Shown here piece after piece: positions 7,895-13,855 of a stretch of 18,090 nucleotides of DNA. Position 1 is the first letter of the stretch. Every line of letters begins with the position of its first letter. The translations under genes and the position numbers were made by a program. The notes beneath the pieces are model-generated. The model searched no databases. It was not told where the DNA came from and saw nothing but the letters and a program-made list of their open reading frames with translations. This DNA comes from an uncultured Porphyromonas sp. (GTDB lineage: Bacteria; Bacteroidota; Bacteroidia; Bacteroidales; Porphyromonadaceae): assembly GCA_900546675.1 (NCBI GenBank), contig URDQ01000042.1, forward strand, positions 1 through 18,090, read 5' to 3'.

Positions 7895-8014
7895 GTTAGA
7901 GATTAGAGGTTAGAGATTAGAGGTTAAAAGGAGAGGAGGTCTAGTCTCACTAGTGCCACTAGTGGCTCTAGTTGCACTAGTGACTCTAGTGAGATCTTCT
8001 CTCCAATCTCTAAC
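7895..8014. repeat. Fold-back region made of two short tandem arrays between lemA and the TPM gene
   Basis: The 132-base gap is nearly all repeat. Positions 7896-7923 are four 7-bp units, TTAGAG followed by A or G in alternation. Positions 7941-7994 are six exact-length 9-bp units, each CTAGT plus four variable bases, holding several CACTAGTG palindromes. The outer ends are inverted: GTTAGAGATT at 7895-7904 (again at 7909-7918) and AATCTCTAAC at 8005-8014. TCTCACTAG at 7945-7953 pairs with CTAGTGAGA at 7986-7994. A transcript running from lemA to the TPM gene could fold into a long imperfect hairpin. It may act as a processing or partial termination point, or be slippage-derived DNA without function. 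Confidence 0.75.
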
Positions 8015-8016
8015 AA

Positions 8017-8637
8017 CTAAAACTTTACTTGAGGAGCTTGCTCCGCACCAGCCTCTGCCTGGAAGTAAGGACGCTGACGGAAGCCGAAGATACCAGCACA
8101 GATATTCGTCGGGAAGCGACGTATCTTCGTGTTGTACTGCTGTGCCTGGTTGTTAAAGTCCATACGAGCCGTCGTGATACGGTTTTCCGTACCCTCTAGC
8201 TGAGCCTGTAGCTGGCGGAAGTTTTCGTCTGCCTTCAGCTCGGGGTAGCGCTCCACGACTACCATCAGTTTGCTCAGCGCACTGGTTAGATCTCCCTGAG
8301 CTTGCTGGAATTGATTGAGTTGCTCTTGAGTCATCCCCTCGCCAGATGGGACGATGGGCTGTGACGCCTTAGCGCGGGCATTGATCACACCCTCGAGGGT
8401 CTCACGCTCATGAGAGGCGTAGCCCTTGACCGTCTCCACAAGATTGGGGATGAGGTCGGCACGGCGCTGGTATTGGTTCTCCACTTGGCTCCACGAGGTG
8501 TTGACCTGCTCGTCTAGCACTACAAGCGAGTTGTACTGTCCCACGCCCCAAAAGACAAGGAGCAGTACGACCGCCACGATGATAATAGTCGTAGTCAGAC
8601 CACGACGTGACTTGGTGGCTGTAGATTGATTTGTCAT
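8017..8637 (-). CDS. lemA: LemA family protein
   Basis: The 206-aa protein has a short basic N-terminus, one membrane helix (about 14-33) and a long helical domain. The LemA signature is clear: YNSLVVLDEQVNTSWSQVE (35-53), QYQRRADLIPNLVETVKGYA (55-74), the Glu-rich ERETLEGVINARAKA stretch, ALSKLMVVVERYPELKADENF in the middle, and TENRITTARMDFNNQAQQYN near the end, finishing with a segment around IRRFPTNICAGIFGF. LemA proteins sit in the inner membrane with a four-helix domain outside the cytosol; their biochemical role is not settled. Here lemA follows pyrI by 35 bases and precedes the TPM-domain gene, the usual partner. It may be transcribed from the pyrB promoter or from an unseen one near 8640-8672; no TAnnTTTG was found there. 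Confidence 0.93.
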   Translation of the reverse strand: MTNQSTATKSRRGLTTTIIIVAVVLLLVFWGVGQYNSLVVLDEQVNTSWSQVENQYQRRADLIPNLVETVKGYASHERETLEGVINARAKASQPIVPSGEGMTQEQLNQFQQAQGDLTSALSKLMVVVERYPELKADENFRQLQAQLEGTENRITTARMDFNNQAQQYNTKIRRFPTNICAGIFGFRQRPYFQAEAGAEQAPQVKF

Positions 8638-8672
8638 AGTATTAAGTATTTGTTTGTTAGTGAGTTCATTGC

Positions 8673-9158
8673 TTAGAGTAGCTCGATACGCTCCTCCGAT
8701 ACTTTCCGCCCGCAGTAGTGACAGCGTAGTACCTCGTACTCAGCGTCGATGAGGTGAAAGTGTGTACACACGGGCTCGTTGTTAGTGATGCATTTGGCGT
8801 TAGGACACTTCACAAAGCCTACAATCTCTTCAGGCAGATGTAGCGTCCGCTTGTCCACCACTTCATAGTTCTTGATGATGTTGATATGTACATCTGGAGC
8901 AATGAGTGCTATGCGACTCGCCTCCTCGTCAGATAGCATCCGTCCAGAGATCTTGATGATCCCCTTCTTGCCTAGGTAGTGGCTATCTAAGTTGTTGCCG
9001 ATGGTGATAGGCTCCTCCATATCTTCGAGCTGTAGGAGGTGGGCTATCTTAAAGAGCTTCTTAGGGGGGATATGATCTATCACGGTACCATTGCAGATGG
9101 CAGTGACCAGCATACCCTCTTGCTGCTTGCTTAGTGCATCTTGAGTCTTAGCTTTCAT
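8673..9158 (-). CDS. pyrI: Aspartate carbamoyltransferase regulatory chain
   Basis: PyrI binds CTP/UTP and ATP and passes allosteric signals to the PyrB catalytic trimers. The 161-aa length suits the family. The N-terminal allosteric domain includes IDHIPPKKLFKIAHLL (27-42). The C-terminal zinc domain has the four ligands Cys118, Cys123, Cys146 and Cys149 in the C-x4-C-x22-C-x2-C spacing, close to E. coli Cys109/114/138/141. It starts 9 bases after the pyrB stop, so the two are co-transcribed and probably translationally linked. A regulatory chain means the enzyme should be the allosteric dodecamer (two trimers and three dimers) rather than the lone catalytic trimer. Confidence 0.96.
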   Translation of the reverse strand: MKAKTQDALSKQQEGMLVTAICNGTVIDHIPPKKLFKIAHLLQLEDMEEPITIGNNLDSHYLGKKGIIKISGRMLSDEEASRIALIAPDVHINIIKNYEVVDKRTLHLPEEIVGFVKCPNAKCITNNEPVCTHFHLIDAEYEVLRCHYCGRKVSEERIELL

Positions 9159-9167
9159 AGTGTACAG

Positions 9168-10085
9168 TTACTTATCAACTTCTATACCGAGTACCTCGCA
9201 GAGTATCGACTGACGTATGTAGAGTCCGTTTTGTGCCTGGCGAAAGTACTCCGCCTTAGGACTGCTATCCACATCGGTCGCAATCTCATTGACACGTGGT
9301 AGGGGGTGGAGGATGCGCAGATTGTCCTTCGTGCCTTGTAGCATCTCCTTATTAAGTATGTAGACATCCTTGACACGCTCATACTCCTCCATATCGGTAA
9401 AGCGCTCACGCTGCACCCTAGTCATATAGAGTATATCAGCATCGGCGATCACCTCTGGGGTAAAGAGCGAAGTCTCCTCATAGCGTAGATGATGCTCATC
9501 GCAATACTGCCGGTACTCCTCGGGCAGTCTAAGCTCGGGTGGTGCGACAAAGGTAAATCGAGGTGAGAAGAAGCGCATCCCCTCTATGAGCGAGTGGATC
9601 GTACGTCCGAAGCGCAGGTCGCCCACCATCACGATGTGTAGATCCTCGAGCGTGCCTTGTGTAGAGCGTATCGTGTAGAGGTCTAGGAGCGTCTGCGAGG
9701 GGTGCTGATTAGCACCATCGCCAGCGTTGACAATCGGCACGGGCGAGACCTCCGTAGCATAGAGGGCAGCACCCTCTAGGTAGTGCCGCATAATGATCAC
9801 GTCGGCATAGTTAGAGACGATGAGTAGGGTGTCCTTGAGCGACTCGCCTTTTGTCGAGCTGCTGGACTTAGGGTCGGAGAATCCGATGACTCGTCCGCCC
9901 AACCTATTGACCGCTGTCTCAAAGCTCAGTCGGGTACGTGTCGATGGTTCGAAAAACAAGGTGGCACCCACCATCCCATCCATTAGATGGCGGTTAGGAT
10001 TTGCCTCAAAGAGTGCAGCACGATCCAAGATACGTAGTATATCTTGCTCAGCACACTGCTCGATAGATACGATATGCTTCATCAT
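9168..10085 (-). CDS. pyrB: Aspartate carbamoyltransferase catalytic chain
   Basis: PyrB joins carbamoyl phosphate and L-aspartate to give N-carbamoyl aspartate, the committed step of pyrimidine synthesis. The 305-aa chain is full length. Carbamoyl phosphate motif FFEPSTRTRLSFE is at 44-56 (Ser48-Arg52), the mobile-loop Lys is Lys79 in SSSTKGES, HPSQTLLD lies at 128-135, the aspartate-side loop has MTRVQRERF (221-229), and LHPLPRVNEI (259-268) completes the active site. Two Met codons open the frame; the first is annotated, and a start at the second would remove one residue. A likely promoter lies 29 bases upstream (10114-10121, minus). I see no pyrimidine-type attenuator or leader peptide: the leader would be only about 20-30 bases. 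Confidence 0.97.
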   Translation of the reverse strand: MMKHIVSIEQCAEQDILRILDRAALFEANPNRHLMDGMVGATLFFEPSTRTRLSFETAVNRLGGRVIGFSDPKSSSSTKGESLKDTLLIVSNYADVIIMRHYLEGAALYATEVSPVPIVNAGDGANQHPSQTLLDLYTIRSTQGTLEDLHIVMVGDLRFGRTIHSLIEGMRFFSPRFTFVAPPELRLPEEYRQYCDEHHLRYEETSLFTPEVIADADILYMTRVQRERFTDMEEYERVKDVYILNKEMLQGTKDNLRILHPLPRVNEIATDVDSSPKAEYFRQAQNGLYIRQSILCEVLGIEVDK

Positions 10086-10113
10086 AAGGCATAGGCTATA
10101 TTCATTTCACCCG

Positions 10114-10121
10114 TAAAGGTA
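10114..10121 (-). promoter_or_regulatory. Likely pyrBI promoter (-7 element)
   Basis: On the minus strand this reads TACCTTTA, one base off TAnnTTTG, within TTTTTTGTACCTTT (10128 down to 10115). The same 14 bases occur at the tRNA-Arg promoter on the other strand. It lies 29 bases before the pyrB start. No -33 TTTG is evident. Confidence 0.5.
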
Positions 10122-10172
10122 CAAAAAAGGGCGAGACTACAGAGGAGCTTGATCAGGAGTGAGGCGAAAAAA

Positions 10173-10346
10173 GCAATCCCCACGTGGAAATTCTCCAATC
10201 GCCACGTGAAAAATGAAAAATGCCTACGTAGGGACGAAACGAAACTTCGGAGGAATCAAATGAAACTTCGGAGGAAATGATTTGCGCCCACGTGGAAAAT
10301 GAAAAACCGCCACGTGGAGATTTGGAAATTGCTACGTAGGGATCCG
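10173..10346. repeat. Array of eight palindrome-centred units at 21-22 bp spacing
   Basis: This is the middle of a 419-base stretch without a gene. Core centres fall at 10183.5, 10205.5, 10227.5, 10248.5, 10269.5, 10291.5, 10313.5 and 10335.5, so steps are 22, 22, 21, 21, 22, 22, 22. Cores in order are CACGTG, CACGTG, TACGTA, TTCGGA, TTCGGA, CACGTG, CACGTG, TACGTA: a three-unit block, two variant units, and the same three-unit block again. Flanks are also shared: left flanks tend to aatcgc or aatngc, right flanks to gaaaatga or gggA, so all units point the same way. A typical unit is aatcgcCACGTGgaaaatga plus two bases. Spacing is close to two helical turns. Possible roles are an operator for a dimeric DNA-binding protein, a DNA-bending site, or a non-functional tandem repeat. 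Confidence 0.9.
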
Positions 10347-10369
10347 CTTTTTCTGACAAAAAAGCGGAT
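10342..10369. terminator. Perfect 11-bp hairpin at the end of the palindrome array
   Basis: ATCCGCTTTTT (10342-10352) pairs exactly with AAAAAGCGGAT (10359-10369) around the 6-base loop CTGACA. It begins inside the right flank of the eighth array unit. No T-run follows on either strand outside the stem, so it is not a classical intrinsic terminator, although it could stop stray transcription or bound the array. Confidence 0.45.
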
Positions 10370-10377
10370 GGCGACTA

Positions 10378-10409
10378 TTTGGGGGGGCGAATAGTTTTTT
10401 GTACCTTTG
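10378..10409 (+). promoter_or_regulatory. Promoter of the tRNA-Arg gene
   Basis: TTTG at 10378-10381 and TACCTTTG at 10402-10409 match the -33 and -7 elements of Bacteroidota promoters with a 20-base spacer. This is the best full promoter in the window. Transcription would begin near 10416, leaving a leader of roughly 90 bases before the mature tRNA. The region 10374-10400 can also fold as ACTATT/AATAGT with a G-rich loop and a T-run, but I read the T-run as part of the promoter. Confidence 0.7.
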
Positions 10410-10504
10410 TCGAGCCGTAGCAGTAGTGCGCATGGGCAAGACGTATCAGCTACCTCTTTGACACGACAGATCGGAGGTCGCTGTGTGACACCTTAAATAA
10501 TATA

Positions 10505-10578
10505 GGTCGAGTAGCTCAGCTGGATAGAGCAACTGCCTTCTAAGCAGTAGGTCTTGGGTTCGAATCCCAACTCGATCA
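10505..10578 (+). tRNA. tRNA-Arg (anticodon UCU)
   Basis: The 74-base sequence folds as a complete cloverleaf. The acceptor stem is GGTCGAG with CTCGATC (one G-U pair) and discriminator A at 10578. The D arm is GCTC...GAGC, and the anticodon stem ACTGC/GCAGT encloses loop CTTCTAA, so the anticodon is TCT, reading AGA and probably AGG. The T arm is TTGGG-TTCGAAT-CCCAA. The 3' CCA is not encoded, as is usual in this phylum. A strong promoter lies upstream at 10378-10409. Confidence 0.97.
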
Positions 10579-10627
10579 CACGTTGCGTAGACTCTAGTCT
10601 TGAGCGTGCTTCTGATTGCCCTGTACC

Positions 10628-10642
10628 CCCTTGTATCAAGGG
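10628..10642 (+). terminator. Possible terminator after the tRNA
   Basis: CCCTTG (10628-10633) and CAAGGG (10637-10642) form a 6-bp stem with a 3-base loop, followed by the T-rich CTCTTCCTTTT. It lies 50 bases after the tRNA in the 228-base gap before batE, which otherwise shows no gene, RNA or clear promoter. Confidence 0.4.
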
Positions 10643-10806
10643 CTCTTCCTTTTAGGTGGTAGTGGCTTCACTATGTCTATATAAGGTCATAAGCTAGGGG
10701 CTTATCTCACGCTCTCATACTAAGATGTTGATGGTGGACGATCTGTCTTGAGTCCAAGCAACGGAGGCCATATGTGCCTATGTGCAGGTTTGAAGAGTAA
10801 AAGGAT

Positions 10807-11646
10807 ATGATAGTACGACATAGAGTCTGTAAGTTGGGGTGTGGTGTGATGATGATGCTTCTTGTGGAGCTTCTCGTACTATGCTCTTGTAGTCGTGCTA
10901 ATCTTGCAGAGGGTACACAGCCCGAAGCTCTTGTGCAGGCGGACGCTGCATATGCTGCTGGTCGCTACGAGCAGGCTGCCGAGATGTATAGTCATCTGGC
11001 TCAGCAAGCTGAGGGCGAGGAGAGCCTGCAGAGTCTCTGCTACTATCGTGCTGGTGCTGCTTACAATGAGGTGGAGCAGAGGGGGAGAGCGATAGTGAAT
11101 TATCGTAGAGCCTTGCTACTAGCTCCCGACTACTCAGAGGCACGGCACAATCTGCGTTTGGTTGAGGAGGCGAGGATGAATATGCCCGCTATGGAGTACC
11201 CGATCGTGCGTCGCTGGGCAGATGCGTGTGCTTATGCCATCTCTATGAATGGGTGGCTCGTCGCTTCGATTGTGCTTTTTGCGGGGGGGATAGTCACTTG
11301 CTTGGCATTCTTCTTAGGTCACTCTAGGCGGGTGCGACGAGGATCGTTTTATGCGATGCTTGCCTTGATCGTCTTGTGGGGCTGTACTTTGCTTATGATA
11401 CTACATCGTCGTCACTACGATCAGCAGACAGATGTGGCAGTACTCTGCGGTGTCAAGGCTCCGCTCTATGCCCTGGAGGATGATCCGTCAGTAGCTACCC
11501 CGATGATGGAGCTATATGATGGAGCTGAGATGTGTATCGATGTCGAGGATCGTGGGCAAGCTTACCTAGCGGTGACCCTGCCTGATGGCATCTCTGGACA
11601 GATAGCACGTACGGCTATCGAAAAGGTGGTCAGTACGCAAACGTGA
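10807..11646 (+). CDS. batE: BatE-type TPR protein with C-terminal SH3-like domain
   Basis: The 279-aa protein has a lipoprotein-like signal (hydrophobic 14-27, LCSC with Cys28). Residues 39-120 form two or three TPR units, with QADAAYAAGRYEQAAEMYSHL and CYYRAGAAYNEVEQRGRAIV-type helices. Two membrane helices are at about 149-171 and 180-200, and residues 208-275 form a bacterial SH3-like domain ending GISGQIARTAIEKV. This order matches BatE of the Bacteroides aerotolerance (batABCDE, MoxR-linked) cluster. The usual partners batA-batD and moxR are not next to it: the upstream neighbour is a tRNA and the downstream one a PAP2 gene. Its start at ATG 10807 has an A/G-rich stretch (gtaaaaggat) upstream. 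The alternative is a BatE-like paralogue with another role. Confidence 0.72.
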   Translation: MIVRHRVCKLGCGVMMMLLVELLVLCSCSRANLAEGTQPEALVQADAAYAAGRYEQAAEMYSHLAQQAEGEESLQSLCYYRAGAAYNEVEQRGRAIVNYRRALLLAPDYSEARHNLRLVEEARMNMPAMEYPIVRRWADACAYAISMNGWLVASIVLFAGGIVTCLAFFLGHSRRVRRGSFYAMLALIVLWGCTLLMILHRRHYDQQTDVAVLCGVKAPLYALEDDPSVATPMMELYDGAEMCIDVEDRGQAYLAVTLPDGISGQIARTAIEKVVSTQT

Positions 11647-11653
11647 AAACAAA

Positions 11654-11680
11654 GGAGTGCCTCAGCTACTGAAGCACTCC
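11654..11680 (+). terminator. Long hairpin between batE and the PAP2 gene
   Basis: GGAGTGC (11654-11660) pairs with GCACTCC (11674-11680), and inside it TCAG (11662-11665) pairs with CTGA (11669-11672) around a 3-base loop, with one C-A mismatch between the two stems. No T-run follows. It could terminate or process the batE transcript, or protect an mRNA end. Confidence 0.45.
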
Positions 11681-11702
11681 CTATGATAGAAGGATAGAAA
11701 CT

Positions 11703-12407
11703 ATGGTTGAGCAGTTAGCACTTTGGGAGCGAGACGCTTTTTTAGCAATCAATGGAGCGCACACGCCTTATTGGGATGCTTTTATGTATCTCATCTCTTC
11801 GCGCTGGCCGTGGATAGCCGTTGCTTTCGGACTGGTCATCTTTCTTTTTATCAAGAAGCCGCTTCGTGAGTCGATCCTTCTGATCTTGATGGTCGCTCTC
11901 TTGATTGCCATAGCCGACCAACTCTCTAGTGGCTTGATCAAGCCTTGCTTCGAGCGGCTACGACCCTCTTATCATCCACTTACGGCAGACTTAGTGCGAT
12001 CGGTCTATGGGTACAAAGCCTGGGGATATGGTTTTATCTCAGGGCATGCGACGAACTTTATGGCTCTGGCAATGTTCTCTGCGTTAGTCTTTCGCAATCG
12101 ATGGTATACGATTGTGATCTTCGTGCTGGCTCTGACCACAGCTTATAGTCGCATCTATCTAGGCGTACACTTTATCACAGACGTAGTGCCTGGAGCCTGT
12201 ATGGGGCTCGTGCTGGGATACTTAGTCTATCTGCTCTATCGCTGGCTACGTGTGAAGCTCTACAACGTACATCCCTCAGAACCCCAAGGCGTACTCTACG
12301 CCTCGACGATTGGATACTTTACCATATACCTCTGTATCTTTCTACTCTTCCTATTTGCCTTTGCTGGAGAGCTGATGGGAGCGATGAGGGGGCAGGCGGG
12401 CTGGTAA
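11703..12407 (+). CDS. PAP2-family membrane phosphatase
   Basis: This 234-aa integral membrane protein carries the three PAP2 (type 2 phosphatidic acid phosphatase) motifs: K-x6-RP in KPCFERLRP, SGH in YGFISGHATNF (Ile replaces the usual Pro before SGH), and SR-x5-H-x3-D in SRIYLGVHFITD. Both catalytic His residues and the Asp are present. About six hydrophobic segments are visible, including one after the last motif near the C-terminus. Likely substrates are undecaprenyl pyrophosphate (BacA-independent recycling of the carrier lipid), lipid A phosphates (LpxE/LpxF type) or other lipid phosphates; the motifs alone do not separate these. It lies 56 bases after batE, with a hairpin in between, and converges on the helix-hairpin-helix gene. 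Confidence 0.9.
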   Translation: MVEQLALWERDAFLAINGAHTPYWDAFMYLISSRWPWIAVAFGLVIFLFIKKPLRESILLILMVALLIAIADQLSSGLIKPCFERLRPSYHPLTADLVRSVYGYKAWGYGFISGHATNFMALAMFSALVFRNRWYTIVIFVLALTTAYSRIYLGVHFITDVVPGACMGLVLGYLVYLLYRWLRVKLYNVHPSEPQGVLYASTIGYFTIYLCIFLLFLFAFAGELMGAMRGQAGW

Positions 12408-12414
12408 TGAGGTT

Positions 12415-12428
12415 GTGAGCCGGCTCAC
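12415..12428. terminator. 14-bp perfect palindrome between convergent genes
   Basis: GTGAGCCGGCTCAC is its own reverse complement. It occupies most of the 17-base gap between the PAP2 gene and the converging helix-hairpin-helix gene, and includes the stop codon of the latter. As RNA it gives a 5-bp stem with a 4-base loop on either strand, so it may be a small bidirectional stop. No T-run is present. Confidence 0.35.
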
Positions 12429-13156
12429 TCGAAGTGAAAGTAGTGGGAGAGACGCACGCTGTCATCCCGATTGAACTCCTCCAAGCTCATAATGCGATGC
12501 CACGAATCTATAGCGCCGTTCTTGCGAATGCTCCGTGCGAGTGCTGCTTGTTGCCGGTAGTTGAGGTAGGGATGTGAGGGGATGCTGTCGCTACGCAGAG
12601 CGTCAAAGGGGGTACTGTAATTCTTTACACCAATATAGAAGAAGGGCTTGATGCGCTGGTAGCGATCAAGCTCCATACCGAAGACCTCTTGTAGCTGCAG
12701 TACCGTGTAGTACCCGCCTAGCTGATCACGATACTTCACAATGCGCCTAGCAAAGCTAGGCCCGATGCCTGGGACTTGTTGGAGAGTGAGCGTGTCGGCA
12801 CTGTTGAGGTCTATGCGTTGCCCCGCTTGTAACTTCGGCTGTGAAGCGCACTGCGGTCGCTCAGGCGCACCGACGTAGTCTGCCGATAACTCGACACCTT
12901 GTGAAGTGCTGCTTACATCTTTGCGTGGCTTATCAGGCTGTACAGGTGGTGCGTAGGTGCCACTATTGGTCTGCTTTTGTGTAGAGTCCGTGGGGAGGGC
13001 TGCCATTTGCTCGCTTACGGTCTGACCTGCTAGTGGGGCGAGCGACTGAGCCTGGTAATTATTGTCCCAGAGTACCTTGCCGATGGCAGCGAGTATGATG
13101 AGGCTAACGGCTATCAGCACCCAAGTCTCTGTGCGTCCTCTCTTGAAGCTATTCAT
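12425..13156 (-). CDS. Membrane-anchored helix-hairpin-helix (ComEA-like) protein
   Basis: The 243-aa protein has one N-terminal membrane helix (about 11-30), then a Gln/Pro/Ser/Thr-rich linker (31-110). A DNA-binding type helix-hairpin-helix region at 113-175 contains IDLNSADTLTLQQVPGIGPSFA with the VPGIGP hairpin. A second related unit lies at 195-240 (HPYLNYRQQAALARSI and later SLEEFN). The topology places the DNA-binding part outside the inner membrane, as in ComEA, the periplasmic DNA receptor of natural transformation. Many Bacteroidota have such proteins without proof of a role in DNA uptake. Its ATG lies inside the end of lolD (8-base overlap), so translation is probably coupled. Confidence 0.8.
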   Translation of the reverse strand: MNSFKRGRTETWVLIAVSLIILAAIGKVLWDNNYQAQSLAPLAGQTVSEQMAALPTDSTQKQTNSGTYAPPVQPDKPRKDVSSTSQGVELSADYVGAPERPQCASQPKLQAGQRIDLNSADTLTLQQVPGIGPSFARRIVKYRDQLGGYYTVLQLQEVFGMELDRYQRIKPFFYIGVKNYSTPFDALRSDSIPSHPYLNYRQQAALARSIRKNGAIDSWHRIMSLEEFNRDDSVRLSHYFHFE

Positions 13157-13841
13157 GCTGGCCGGGAGCGTACGTGTCGGCTATGATGCGTCCATCTTGT
13201 AGTGAGATGGTGCGGTCGGCTCGCTGTGCAAAGTCCTCATCGTGTGTCACGATCAGGAAGGTCTGTCCGAGCTGATCTCGTAGCTCGAAGAATAGCTCGA
13301 TGAGCTCCTCCTTGCGCTGTGTGTCTAGGCTCCCCGAGGGCTCGTCGGCTAGGATCAGCGTGGGACGATTGATCAGGGCACGTGCTACGGCTGTGCGCTG
13401 CTTCTCACCACCCGAGAGCTGTGCCGGGCGGTGCTTAAGACGATCGGCTAGTCCCAGCTGTGTGAGTAGCTGCTCCGCTTCGCTGAGTGCTTGTCGCTTG
13501 CTCATTCCTGCGATCATAGCGGGGATAGCTACATTCTCAGCTGCCGTGAACTCAGGCAGCAACTGGTGAAACTGAAAGACGAAGCCTATCTGCTTATTGC
13601 GAAAGTGCGCCTGCTTCTGGGCTGAGAGGGTAAAAGGATTGACCCCGTCGATTGATAGCTCTCCCTTGTCTGGCTTGAGTAGCGTTCCGATGATCTGTAG
13701 GAGCGTCGTCTTGCCCGCACCGCTAGGACCAACGATAGAGGTTATCTCCCCTTGATGTATCGAGAGGGTTATCTCCTTGAGTATTTGTAGAGAGCCAAAG
13801 GACTTGCAGATAGAGTCTAGGGTGACGAGAGGCGAAGGCAT
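13149..13841 (-). CDS. lolD: ABC transporter ATP-binding protein, LolD type
   Basis: The 230-aa protein is a complete ABC ATPase: Walker A GPSGAGKT (38-45), Q-loop near Gln90 (GFVFQFHQLLPEFTAAENV), signature LSGGEKQR (142-149), Walker B LILADEP (162-168) with catalytic Glu167, D-loop GSLD and H-loop His200. The FQFHQLLPEFTA-like segment and the overall length fit the LolD/MacB (o228) group. LolD with LolC/LolE extracts lipoproteins from the inner membrane and hands them to LolA. No permease gene is adjacent, which is common for Bacteroidota lolD. It begins 14 bases after tcdA and overlaps the next gene by 8 bases. A FtsE-like or macrolide-exporter ATPase is the main alternative. Confidence 0.82.
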   Translation of the reverse strand: MPSPLVTLDSICKSFGSLQILKEITLSIHQGEITSIVGPSGAGKTTLLQIIGTLLKPDKGELSIDGVNPFTLSAQKQAHFRNKQIGFVFQFHQLLPEFTAAENVAIPAMIAGMSKRQALSEAEQLLTQLGLADRLKHRPAQLSGGEKQRTAVARALINRPTLILADEPSGSLDTQRKEELIELFFELRDQLGQTFLIVTHDEDFAQRADRTISLQDGRIIADTYAPGQHE

Positions 13842-13855
13842 AGGCTTAGTCGTTT

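Noticed and set aside
10173..10346. CRISPR array
   Set aside because: Units are only 22 bp with no unique spacers: the conserved core and flanks fill the period. No cas gene is present.
10153..10359. 68-aa minus-strand frame across the palindrome array
   Set aside because: Its apparent peptide repeats (FSTW, FSRG) follow from the 22-bp DNA units, whose period is not a multiple of three. There is no ribosome site, and the two promoters point away from it or off it.
10374..10400. Intrinsic terminator just before the tRNA
   Set aside because: The T-run and spacer belong to a good -33/-7 promoter pair, the stem is only 6 bp with a 10-base loop, and no + strand gene precedes it.
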